From Anaeromyxobacter oryzae (GTDB lineage: Bacteria; Myxococcota; Myxococcia; Myxococcales; Anaeromyxobacteraceae): a stretch of DNA of 64,000 bases. The notes below the pieces were generated by a model. That model did no database searches. It had not been told where the DNA came from and saw nothing but the letters and a program-made list of their open reading frames with translations. Location: contig NZ_AP025591.1 of NCBI RefSeq assembly GCF_023169945.1, forward strand, positions 4,460,481 to 4,524,480. The letters are read 5' to 3'. Below are positions 7,999 through 15,813 of the stretch, in pieces. The stretch's first letter is position 1. Each line of letters opens with the position of its first letter. The translations under genes and the position numbers were made by a program.

Positions 7999-10104
7999 CT
8001 ACTGCGCGCCCGTGGCGGCCGCGGCGCGGCCCGGTGCGCCCGACGGCGCACCGCGGAGCTCGTCGACGATCCGCGTCGCGCCGTAGATCTTCGAGAGCGC
8101 CTCGATGAGCGCGCGCGAGTCCACCGCGACGGTGCGGTTCACGGCCTCGTCGAACCCGTAGTCTCCGCCCAGCGACAGGATGTTCCCGTCGAAGACGAGG
8201 CCGACGATCTGGAGGTCCTTGTCGAACACGGGCGACCCGGAGTTGCCGCCGATGATGTCGTTCGTCGTCACGAAATCGAACGGCGTCGCGAGCTCGACGT
8301 GGTCCCTGGCCGTGATCCAGGAGGGCGGGAGCGCGAACGGGTCGCGCCCGGTCGCGCGCTCGTACCCGCCGGCGAAGGTCGTGAACGGCGCGATCTCGCG
8401 GTCGCCCTCGCGCCAGCCCTTCACCTGACCGTACGAGAGCCGGAGCGTGAACGTCGCGTCGGGGTACGTCGAGCGGCCGTACGCCGCGAAGCGGGCCTCG
8501 GCGATGAGCCCCTGGTTCTTCTTCTCGACCGCCTCGACCTCGTCCTCGTAGACCTTCCGGATCGCCCGCGCGTCGGCGTCGGAAAGGCGCGCGAGCGCGA
8601 CCATCGGATCGGCGCTGGCCGCGATCGCCGCGGCGCCGCCGTCCCAGAGCTTCCGGCGGGCCGCGACGTCCCTGAGCTGCGTCCCGTCCACCACGTGCTG
8701 CGCGATCTCGTCGGGAGACTCCTTCCCGAGGAGCTTCTTCACCGCGGGGTGATCGGCCCCGAGGAGCTCGCGGACCTTGGTGAGCCAGAAGGCGAGCCGG
8801 AGCTTCTCGAAGTCGAGGTTGACGGGCGCCGCGCTGAAGAGCTCCTGCTCGAGCGCAGGCAGCGCCGACTGGTGGTAGTCGCTGAGCCGCTCACCGTCGG
8901 GCTTCGCCCGCTCTTCGCCGCCGCGCACCAGGTGGCGCGCGATCCAGAAGAGGTCGCCGCCGATCCGCGGGCGACCGCCCAGGGCCTCGAGCCACGTGTA
9001 CGGGCGGCGGATCTGCTCGTACCGCGCCTGGGCCTTCGCGATGGCGTCGAACGCGGGGAGGTACCGCCGGGCCTTCGCCGGATCCTTCGAGATCCGGGCG
9101 CGGAGCGCCTCCTCCTCCTTCACCTTCTGCCCGAAGAACGCCGGATCGCGGAGCGCGTCGAACATTCCGCGGCGGGCCTTCACGCTGTTCTCCGTGTAGA
9201 ACAGCCGCGCCGTCGAGACGCGCTTCTGCTCGGGTCCGAGGAGCTGGAAGCCGCTGATGAGCCCGCGCTCCTCCGCGAGCCGCTGCAGGATGTCCGGCAT
9301 CGAGAAGTCCCGGAGCTCCTTCAGCTGGGCGATGGTGAGCAGGCGGTCCGTCCGGCCCGGGTGGCCGGACACGAACGTGAGCTCGCCCGCCTTCGCTCCC
9401 GCCGGGGACCAGCGGAAGTGGTTCGGCGTCTTGGCGGGCTTCCCGCCGTCGTAGACGCGGAGGAAGGAGACGTCGAGGTCGTACCGCGGGAACATGAAGT
9501 TGTCCGGGTCGCCGCCGAAGAACGCGATGGCGAACTCGGGCGCGAACACGAGGCGGACGTCCTGGAAGCGGCGGTAGCGGTACAGGCCGTACTCGCCGCC
9601 GTGGTACAGCGTCACGACCTCGCACCGGAGCGACGCGTCGGTCTGGCACTCCCGCTCGAGCGCCGCCTTCTCCGCCTGGAACGCGGCCGTGAACCGGGCG
9701 CCCTCCGCGCCGGCGGTGGCCTTCTGGATCCGGGCGGTGACGTCCGTGATCGCGAGGAGCTGGTTCACCTCGATCTCGGGGCACTTCACCTCGTCCGCGC
9801 CGGTCTTCGCGTAGAAGCCGTCCTTCACGAAGTCCTTCTGCGCGGTCGAGAGCTGCTCGATGCACTCGTGCGCGCAGTGGTGGTTCGTCATCACGAGGCC
9901 GTCCTCGGAGACGAAGCTCGCCGAGCACCCGCCGGCGAGGCGCGCGGAGGCGAGGCGGGCCTGCTCGAGCCACGCGGGCGTCGGCGTGAAGCCGTACTTC
10001 TTCGCGACCCGGCTCGACGGGAAGTTGTCGTACGTCCACATGCCCTCGTCGGCGGTCGCGAGGAACGGCGCGGCGACGAGGAGCAGGGTGATGAGTCTCT
10101 TCAT
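7999..10104 (-). CDS. S46 family dipeptidyl-peptidase, DPP7-like
   Basis: A secreted serine dipeptidyl-peptidase of 701 residues, a typical length for MEROPS family S46. The start at 10104 (MKRLITLLLVAAPFLATA) gives a clean signal peptide. The catalytic histidine lies in TNHHC (near residue 72) and the serine in GGNSGSP (Ser622). Eighteen residues after that serine, in GLVFDGN, is Gly640. In this family that position is Gly in DPP7 (hydrophobic or broad P1 preference) and Arg in DPP11 (Asp/Glu preference), so a DPP7-like specificity is inferred. The enzyme would release dipeptides from peptides in the periplasm, fitting an organism that lives on peptides. Confidence 0.93.
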   Translation of the reverse strand: MKRLITLLLVAAPFLATADEGMWTYDNFPSSRVAKKYGFTPTPAWLEQARLASARLAGGCSASFVSEDGLVMTNHHCAHECIEQLSTAQKDFVKDGFYAKTGADEVKCPEIEVNQLLAITDVTARIQKATAGAEGARFTAAFQAEKAALERECQTDASLRCEVVTLYHGGEYGLYRYRRFQDVRLVFAPEFAIAFFGGDPDNFMFPRYDLDVSFLRVYDGGKPAKTPNHFRWSPAGAKAGELTFVSGHPGRTDRLLTIAQLKELRDFSMPDILQRLAEERGLISGFQLLGPEQKRVSTARLFYTENSVKARRGMFDALRDPAFFGQKVKEEEALRARISKDPAKARRYLPAFDAIAKAQARYEQIRRPYTWLEALGGRPRIGGDLFWIARHLVRGGEERAKPDGERLSDYHQSALPALEQELFSAAPVNLDFEKLRLAFWLTKVRELLGADHPAVKKLLGKESPDEIAQHVVDGTQLRDVAARRKLWDGGAAAIAASADPMVALARLSDADARAIRKVYEDEVEAVEKKNQGLIAEARFAAYGRSTYPDATFTLRLSYGQVKGWREGDREIAPFTTFAGGYERATGRDPFALPPSWITARDHVELATPFDFVTTNDIIGGNSGSPVFDKDLQIVGLVFDGNILSLGGDYGFDEAVNRTVAVDSRALIEALSKIYGATRIVDELRGAPSGAPGRAAAATGAQ

Positions 10105-10276
10105 CGGTGGTCTCCGGGGAGAGGAGGTCGAGGCCCCGTCCACTCCGGAGAGAGCCCCTCGATGCGCGGACCCCGTGAATGTAGGGTCGGTCGATTGATG
10201 AGTCGAGAAGCAGGCGAACGTGACATCTCCCGCCCGGCGACCGCGCGGGGGCGAGCGGCGCTACGATGCCCGGGTG

Positions 10277-11455
10277 ATGCTCTCGCGCCGAACCGGCTGG
10301 AACCTCGCGGGCAACCGGCTCGCGGCCCGGCTCGACGCGGCGCGTAGCGCGGGGCGGCCGCTCCTCGATCTCGCCGAGTCCAATCCGACCCGGGCCGGGC
10401 TCGCCTGGCCTGCGGATGCGCTCGGGGCGGCGCTCTCGGACCCGCGGATCGCGGCCTACGACCCCGAGCCGCGGGGGCTGCCCGCGGCGCGGGAGGCGGT
10501 CGCGGCGTACCTCGCCGCGCGCGGCCACGCCGTCGACCCGGGGCGGATCGTGCTCACGGCGTCCACGAGCGAGGGGTACGCGCTCCTGCTGAAGCTCCTC
10601 TGCGACCCCGGCGACGAGGTCCTCGTGCCGGCCCCGAGCTATCCGCTCCTCGACCTGCTCGCCGACCTCGAGTCGGTCCGGCTCGTCCGGTACCCGCTCC
10701 GCTACGACGGCGCGTGGCACCTGGACGTCCCCGCGCTCGAGGCCGCGGTGACGGCGAGCACGCGCGCGGTCGTGGTCGTGTCGCCGTCGAACCCCACCGG
10801 CGCGGTGCTCGGCGCCGCCGAGCGGGAGGCGATCGACCGCCTGTGTGCCGCGCGCGACCTCGCGCTCGTCGGCGACGAGGTGTTCGCGGACACCGCCCTG
10901 GTCCCGCCCGCGGGCGTGCTCGGCGCCTCGCGCGCGCTCGCGTTCCACCTGTCCGGCCTGTCGAAGGTGTGCGGGCTCCCGCAGGTGAAGGCGGCGTGGA
11001 TCGCCGCCGGCGGTCCGGAAGCGCCCGTCGCGGCCGCGCTGGAGCGGCTCGAGGTGATCGCGGACGCCTACCTGTCGATCTCCGGCCCCGCGCAGCTCGC
11101 GCTGCCCCGCCTCCTCGCGGACCGGGAGCGGTTCCTCGGGCCGCTCCGCGCGCGGCTCGCGGCGAACCGGGCGGCGCTGGCCGCGGCGGCGTCTGGCGCC
11201 CCGTTCGACGCGCTCCCGTCGGCGGGCGGCTGGAGCGCGGTCCTCAGGATCGGCGAGACCATCGACGAGGAGGGGCTCTGCCTGGCGCTGCTCGACGACG
11301 GCGTGGCGGTGCAGCCCGGCTTCTTCTACGACTTCGAGCGCGCCGGGCACCTGGTCGTGTCGCTCCTCGCGCCGCCGGATGCCTTCGCCGCGGGGCTCGC
11401 CCGCGTCCGCGATCGCGTCGCTCGCGCAGCCGCCGGGATCTGGGACCCGAAGTGA
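10277..11455 (+). CDS. PLP-dependent aminotransferase, class I/II
   Basis: A fold-type I aminotransferase of 392 residues. Diagnostic features are the Pro-rich substrate loop VSPSNPTGAVLG, DEVFAD (PLP ring-binding Asp) and the Schiff-base lysine in LSGLSKVCGLPQ (Lys230). The overall arrangement resembles alanine or aromatic/branched-chain aminotransferases; the substrate cannot be fixed. An upstream GTG at 10220 is possible, but the ATG at 10277 starts the protein at MLSRRTGWNLAGNRL as in homologues. TACGAT at 10262-10267 lies so close to this ATG that the transcript may be nearly leaderless. Divergent from the S46 peptidase. Confidence 0.88.
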   Translation: MLSRRTGWNLAGNRLAARLDAARSAGRPLLDLAESNPTRAGLAWPADALGAALSDPRIAAYDPEPRGLPAAREAVAAYLAARGHAVDPGRIVLTASTSEGYALLLKLLCDPGDEVLVPAPSYPLLDLLADLESVRLVRYPLRYDGAWHLDVPALEAAVTASTRAVVVVSPSNPTGAVLGAAEREAIDRLCAARDLALVGDEVFADTALVPPAGVLGASRALAFHLSGLSKVCGLPQVKAAWIAAGGPEAPVAAALERLEVIADAYLSISGPAQLALPRLLADRERFLGPLRARLAANRAALAAAASGAPFDALPSAGGWSAVLRIGETIDEEGLCLALLDDGVAVQPGFFYDFERAGHLVVSLLAPPDAFAAGLARVRDRVARAAAGIWDPK

Positions 11456-11533
11456 AATCTCACCTTGGGCGAAAGCGGGGAATTCCTCCCTCTTTCCGCG
11501 GATGAACGTGCGCCTGCTCGCTCTGCCGCTCGT

Positions 11534-11562
11534 TTGACACCCCCTCGGTCCCCGCCTATAAG
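11534..11562 (+). promoter_or_regulatory. near-consensus promoter giving a near-leaderless transcript
   Basis: TTGACA (11534-11539) and TATAAG (11557-11562) are separated by 17 bases. The ATG at 11571 begins 8 bases after the -10 hexamer, so the expected transcription start leaves a leader of 0-3 bases. Confidence 0.85.
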
Positions 11563-11570
11563 GGCGGACG

Positions 11571-13202
11571 ATGAACCGGCTCAAGGTCTGGCTCTTCGTG
11601 CTGCTCGTGGGCGCCGCAGCGGTTGCGGCGGTGTGGTTCACGGCCGTCGCCGAGCGAGGCGTCGCCACGCGCGCGCTGGATGCGCGCCTCGAGGCGGCCT
11701 CGGCGCAGCTCACGCTCGCGGTCCGCGCGCTCTCGAACGAGACCGCGTCGGTCGCCGCCCTCGCCGCGCGCGACCCGAAGCTCGTCGAGCTCCTCCACGC
11801 CAAGGAGGCCCCGTCGCCCCGCGGCCGCAGGACCCCGCCCCCCGCGGCCGATCCCGCCGCCGAGGAGGCCGCGATCCAGGCCGCCGCCCACGCCGCGCGC
11901 GCCGCCGCCGAGCAGGCGGCCGGGTTCGCGGTCTCCGACGGCACGACGATCGTCGCAGCGAGCCGCGAGGCCTACGCGCGCAAGGCGCAGGACGCGGGCG
12001 CCGGCGAGAAGGAGCTCGTGGACGCCCTCGGCGCCGCCGTCGGCGGCGAGACCCGGCGCGGCTGGATCCGCTGGTCCGAGAAGCTCTGGTATGCGGCCGC
12101 CGTCCCGGCCGGCGAGGGCGCGGGGCTCGTCCTGCTCCAGCCGGTCGACGCCGAGTGGCTGCGCGCCGCGATGGCCGGGGCGGGCGCCGAGCTCGTCGTG
12201 GTCGCGCCCGACGTGAAGCCGATCTCGGCGGGCGCCCGCGACGTCGCGGCGCTCGTCGCGGTCGCGTCCCGCGCCGGCGCGGCGAGGGACGTCGGACGCC
12301 TCGCCCCCGCGTTCGTGAACGTGCTCGGGTTCCGCATCCAGAAGCCCAGCCTCCTGTTCCTCTCCGGCGCGCCGGCGAACCGGGCGCTCACCTTCCCCGT
12401 GCCGGGGCTGGCGGGCGGCACCGCGGTCGCGGCGGCTCCCACGGCCGCGGTCCTCGCGCCCTTCCTCGACGTGCAGTGGACGCTCCTCGCCGGCGCCCTC
12501 GCGCTGGTGGTGATCGGCTTCCTGTTCGGGCTGCTCGTCCGGCCCGCCGAGGTCGCCGCACCGGTGCCGCCCGACCTGCTCGCGGCCGCCGACAAGATCC
12601 GCCGCGGCGATCTCAACGCCCGCGCGCCCGTGCTCGCCGGCCAGCTCGGCACGGTGTCCGCGGCGATGAACCAGGCGCTCGACGCCGCGGCAGCGGCCGC
12701 CCGCGCGCCCGCGCCCTCCCTCACGCAGGAGTTCTTCGCCGGGGGCGAGAAGCCCGCCCTGACGCCCGACCCGCCCGCGTTCGAGTTCCCGGTCCGCCCG
12801 CGCGCGGCGCCCGCGGCCGATCCCGCGCCGGCGCCGGCGGCCACCGGCCCCACGCTCGGAGGCGGCGCGTTCGAGGCCGCTCCCGTCCCCGCGCCGGCCC
12901 GCGCGGTTCCCACGCCCGCGCCGGTCGCGGCCGCCCCGGCGCTGCTCCAGGCCGCGGCCCGCGCCGCCCCGCCCGCCGAGGCCGGCGGCGAGGAGCAGCA
13001 CTGGCGGGACGTCTTCCAGGACTTCCTCCGCGTCCGCACCGAGTGCGGCGAGCCCGCGGAGGGGCTGACCTTCGAGCGGTTCCGCGCGAAGCTCGAGTCG
13101 AACAAGGCGACCCTGGTCGCGAAGTACGCGTGCCGGACGGTGCGGTTCCAGGTCTATGTGAAGGAAGGCAAGGCGGCGCTGAAGGCGACGCCGGTGCGGT
13201 AA
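11571..13202 (+). CDS. two-TM membrane protein with HAMP-like region and conserved C-terminal domain
   Basis: A 543-residue protein with the layout of a sensor but no kinase or methyl-accepting domain. TM1 is residues 5-28 (VWLFVLLVGAAAVAAVWF). A periplasmic, Ala-rich, partly coiled region of about 270 residues follows, then TM2 (about 303-324). A HAMP-like stretch (ADKIRRGDLNARAPV, about 340-375) leads into a long Pro/Ala linker. A compact C-terminal domain (about 475-543) begins HWRDVFQDFLRVRTECGEP. This C-terminal domain recalls a myxobacterial family known to me under the locus-style name MXAN_5187; that is from memory. Its role is unknown; cytoplasmic output through the small domain is likely. 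Confidence 0.75.
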   Translation: MNRLKVWLFVLLVGAAAVAAVWFTAVAERGVATRALDARLEAASAQLTLAVRALSNETASVAALAARDPKLVELLHAKEAPSPRGRRTPPPAADPAAEEAAIQAAAHAARAAAEQAAGFAVSDGTTIVAASREAYARKAQDAGAGEKELVDALGAAVGGETRRGWIRWSEKLWYAAAVPAGEGAGLVLLQPVDAEWLRAAMAGAGAELVVVAPDVKPISAGARDVAALVAVASRAGAARDVGRLAPAFVNVLGFRIQKPSLLFLSGAPANRALTFPVPGLAGGTAVAAAPTAAVLAPFLDVQWTLLAGALALVVIGFLFGLLVRPAEVAAPVPPDLLAAADKIRRGDLNARAPVLAGQLGTVSAAMNQALDAAAAAARAPAPSLTQEFFAGGEKPALTPDPPAFEFPVRPRAAPAADPAPAPAATGPTLGGGAFEAAPVPAPARAVPTPAPVAAAPALLQAAARAAPPAEAGGEEQHWRDVFQDFLRVRTECGEPAEGLTFERFRAKLESNKATLVAKYACRTVRFQVYVKEGKAALKATPVR

Positions 13203-13231
13203 CGGCCTTCCAGCTGAGCGGGACGTTTCGG

Positions 13232-13268
13232 CCGGGCGCGCCCTCTGGGGCGCGCCCGGTCTCGTTTT
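13232..13268 (+). terminator. Rho-independent terminator
   Basis: A perfect 12-bp stem (13232-13243 with 13248-13259) with a TCTG loop is followed by TCTCGTTTT. It lies 30 bases after the stop of the preceding gene. Confidence 0.88.
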
Positions 13269-13454
13269 CCGGGGCGGGAGGGATCGGGGGCGGGCGGGAT
13301 CGGGGGCGGGGTCGTGGGTCGGGATCGGGGGCGGGGGCGGGCGGGATCGGGGTCGGGATCGAGGGCGGCGTCGGGGTCGGGATCGGGGGCGGCGCCGGGG
13401 TCGGTGGCGGGCGGGATCGGGGGCGGGCGGGATCGGGGTCGGGGTGCGATCGCC
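13268..13454. repeat. G-rich hexamer array
   Basis: About 190 bases built from tandem GGGATC and GGGGGC/GGGGTC hexamers in irregular order on the plus strand. Many runs of four or five G lie within 7 bases of each other, so G-quadruplex formation is plausible. No gene is supported here. Confidence 0.85.
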
Positions 13455-13466
13455 GTCGGCGAGAGG

Positions 13467-13737
13467 ATTCCTCCCTCTCCCCCCGCGAAGCGAAGCGCAG
13501 CGGGGGGAGAGGGGTGGGGTGAGGGGGGCCGCCTGCCGCTCGCCATCCGACTCGCCTTTCGTCAGAGGCTCGAACCGCACGCGTGAAACGACGAACGTCA
13601 CTGGGTGCCGGCCTGCGTGACGGCGGCTCCTCGCCGCGCGCAGGCTATGACTGAGAGCGAAACGTGCGAGTGAGGCAAGCGGCCCCCCTCACCCCGACCC
13701 TCTCCCCCCACACTGCGGGGGGAGAGGGGGAACTACT
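13467..13737. repeat. large imperfect inverted repeat (REPIN- or MITE-like)
   Basis: Left arm about 13467-13575 and right arm about 13645-13737 are imperfect inverted copies. Shared blocks, left arm read forward and right arm read on the minus strand, are CCCTCTCCCCCCGC, GGGGGGAGAGGG, GGGTGAGGGGGGCCGC and CTCGC...TTTCG. Each arm also folds on itself (CTCTCCCCCC with GGGGGGAGAG). About 70 bases of unrelated sequence separate the arms. No ORF lies inside. The pair resembles two REP elements facing each other. Confidence 0.7.
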
Positions 13738-13740
13738 CCA

Positions 13741-13921
13741 GGCGCTCGCGCTCCGTTCGCGTCATAGTCGCGTCCTGCTCGCGATCGTTCGCGTTCGCTC
13801 CCGCCCCCGTTCGCGTCCCCGTTCCCGCCCCCGTTCGCGACCCCGTTCCCGCTCCCGTTCGCGTTCGCTCCCGCTCCCGTTCGCGACCCCGTTCCCGTTC
13901 CCGTTCGCGCTCCATTCGCGG
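13741..13921. repeat. C-rich hexamer array
   Basis: About 180 bases of tandem hexamers of the types CGTTCG, CGTCCC, CGTTCC and CGCCCC. On the minus strand this reads as Arg-Glu and Gly-Arg dipeptides in open frames, but there is no ribosome site or homology. From 13922 to the end of the kinase gene at 14074 I see nothing else. Confidence 0.8.
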
Positions 13922-14073
13922 TCGACCTCGACGTCGCCGCGCAGTCGCACTCGGGGTCGGCTGACCGCGTCGGGGTCAGTCAGGGGATCGGTCCAGGGCC
14001 ACCGGTCGCGGGACGCGAGTCCCGGGCACGGAGAAGGCGGGTACGGTCACGGCCACGAGGAGGGCGCCCGTTC

Positions 14074-15813
14074 TCACGCCTTGGCCGCCACCCCCGCGCC
14101 CGCCGCGACCGGCAACGTCAGCGTGAACGTCGCACCCTCTCCCTCCCTGGATGCCACCTCGAGCGCTCCGCCGTGCTCCTCCGCGATCCGCCGCGCGATG
14201 GCGAGCCCGAGGCCGGTCCCCCCTTCCTTCGTCGTGAAGTAGGGCTCGAACACGCGGTCGAGGTCCTCCGCCGGGACCCCGGCACCGGAGTCCGCCACCT
14301 CGAACGCGACCGCGTCCCCGGCGCGCCGGGCGGCGAGGCGGAGCGTGCCGCCGGCGGGCATCGCGTCGAGCGCGTTCCGGACGAGGTTCAGGAGGACCTG
14401 GAGCACCTGGTCGCGGTCCGCGAGGACGGCGGGGAGGCCCGGCGCGATCTCGCGGCGGACCTCGACGCCGGGCGGCGGCGCGGGGAAGAGCGCGAGCACG
14501 GCGGCGACGAGATCCTCCGCCGCGACGGGCTCCTTCTCCGGGGCGGGGAGGCGCGCGAACCGGCTGAACTCGTCCACGATCCGCTTGAGGCGCCGAACCT
14601 CCTCGCCGATCGCCTGCGTGCCCTCGTCGAAGATCTCCGGGAAGTCGGCGCGTCCCTTCGCGTGCGCGTCGCGGAGGGTCTCGACGCTCATCGCGATGGG
14701 CGTGAGCGGGTTCTTGATCTCGTGCGCCAGGCGCCGCGCCACCTCGCGCCACGCGGCGATCCGCTCCGCCTGCGCGAGCTTCGCGCGCCCGGCGACGAGG
14801 TCCTGGGTCATCGCGTTGAACGCCCGGACGAGCTCCCCGACCTCGCCCGCCGCGCGGACCTCGACGTGGGCGCCGAGGTCGCCGCCCGCGACGCGCGCCG
14901 CGCCGGCGCGGAGCGCCTCGAGGGGCCGCGTGACGCGCGCGGCGAGCAGGGTGCCGACCGCGGCGGCGGCGGCCGTCCCGAGGCCGAGCGCGGCGAGGAA
15001 CGCGAGCACCACCGTCGCGCCCGCCCGGACGAGCCCCTCCGACGCGACCGACACGTCCACCCGGGCGATCGGTGCCTCCGGCGGACCGACCGGGAACGTC
15101 CGGCGCGCCGCGCCGAGGCCCCCGAAGACGCGCGCCAGCCGCCGCCACAGGCGCGATCCCTCCGCGCCGGGCGCGCCGGCCTCGGCGAGCACCGCGCCGT
15201 CCGCGCCGCGGATCGCGACCTCGCCGCCGGTGAGCGCCGCGAGGCGCTCGGCGCGCTCGGCTCCCAGCGCGAGCCCGCCCACGACCCGGAGCGCGGGCGC
15301 GGCGGGGGCCGGCGTCCAGGCGACGACGGCGAGGACCGGCGCGACGCCCTCCGGGCCGGCGCGCGAGACCAGCCGCGGGACGGCGCGGCCCGCCGGCGCC
15401 GTCGCGAGCAGCCCGCCCAGCTCGGGGTCGACGTCCCCGGCGCGGCCGGGGAGGTGGCCCGACGACACGACCCGCCCGTCGGCGTCCACGAGGGCGAGGA
15501 CGTCGAGGCCGCGCGAGGTCATCCACTCGCCGGCGCGTCCGGCCGCCTCGGCGGGCGGGAGCAGTCCCGCGTCGCGCTCGCGGGCGAAGGCCTCCAGCTC
15601 CGGCGCGCGGGCGAGATCCCGGACGGCGGCCGCGGCGTCGTCGCCGAGCCGGTCGAGCTCGCCCTGGAGCGCGGCGGCGGCGCCGTCGAGGCGGGCGGCG
15701 TGCTCCGACGCCAGGGCTCGGGCGAGCGCGCGCGAGACCGGCACGAGGGCGGCGGCGAGCGGCACCGCCGCGAACAGCGCGAACGCGACGGCGAGCTTCG
15801 TGCGGAGCGTCAT
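14074..15813 (-). CDS. NtrY-like sensor histidine kinase
   Basis: A 579-residue membrane sensor kinase. TM1 is about residues 6-28 and TM2 about 265-290; between them lies a periplasmic sensor of some 230 residues. A HAMP region follows (RVTRPLEALRAGAARVAGGDL). The phosphoacceptor is His364 in HEIKNPLTPIAMSVE, the form typical of NtrY/NtrB-class kinases. The ATP-binding domain has NLVRNALDAM (N box), DSGAGVP (G1) and GGTGLGLAIARRI (G2). It is last in a minus-strand unit, and its ATG overlaps the stop of the peptide-binding gene (ATGA at 15810-15813). The likely partner is the NtrX-like activator at 21603-22967, four genes upstream. The periplasmic binding protein next door may present its ligand. 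Confidence 0.9.
   Translation of the reverse strand: MTLRTKLAVAFALFAAVPLAAALVPVSRALARALASEHAARLDGAAAALQGELDRLGDDAAAAVRDLARAPELEAFARERDAGLLPPAEAAGRAGEWMTSRGLDVLALVDADGRVVSSGHLPGRAGDVDPELGGLLATAPAGRAVPRLVSRAGPEGVAPVLAVVAWTPAPAAPALRVVGGLALGAERAERLAALTGGEVAIRGADGAVLAEAGAPGAEGSRLWRRLARVFGGLGAARRTFPVGPPEAPIARVDVSVASEGLVRAGATVVLAFLAALGLGTAAAAAVGTLLAARVTRPLEALRAGAARVAGGDLGAHVEVRAAGEVGELVRAFNAMTQDLVAGRAKLAQAERIAAWREVARRLAHEIKNPLTPIAMSVETLRDAHAKGRADFPEIFDEGTQAIGEEVRRLKRIVDEFSRFARLPAPEKEPVAAEDLVAAVLALFPAPPPGVEVRREIAPGLPAVLADRDQVLQVLLNLVRNALDAMPAGGTLRLAARRAGDAVAFEVADSGAGVPAEDLDRVFEPYFTTKEGGTGLGLAIARRIAEEHGGALEVASREGEGATFTLTLPVAAGAGVAAKA

Noticed and set aside
13268-13921. Possible CRISPR array
   Set aside because: The period is 6 bases with no unique spacers, and no cas genes are near.
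13733-13950. Arg-Glu dipeptide-repeat ORFs on the minus strand
   Set aside because: They are readings of a 6-base tandem DNA repeat, with no ribosome site and no non-repetitive sequence.
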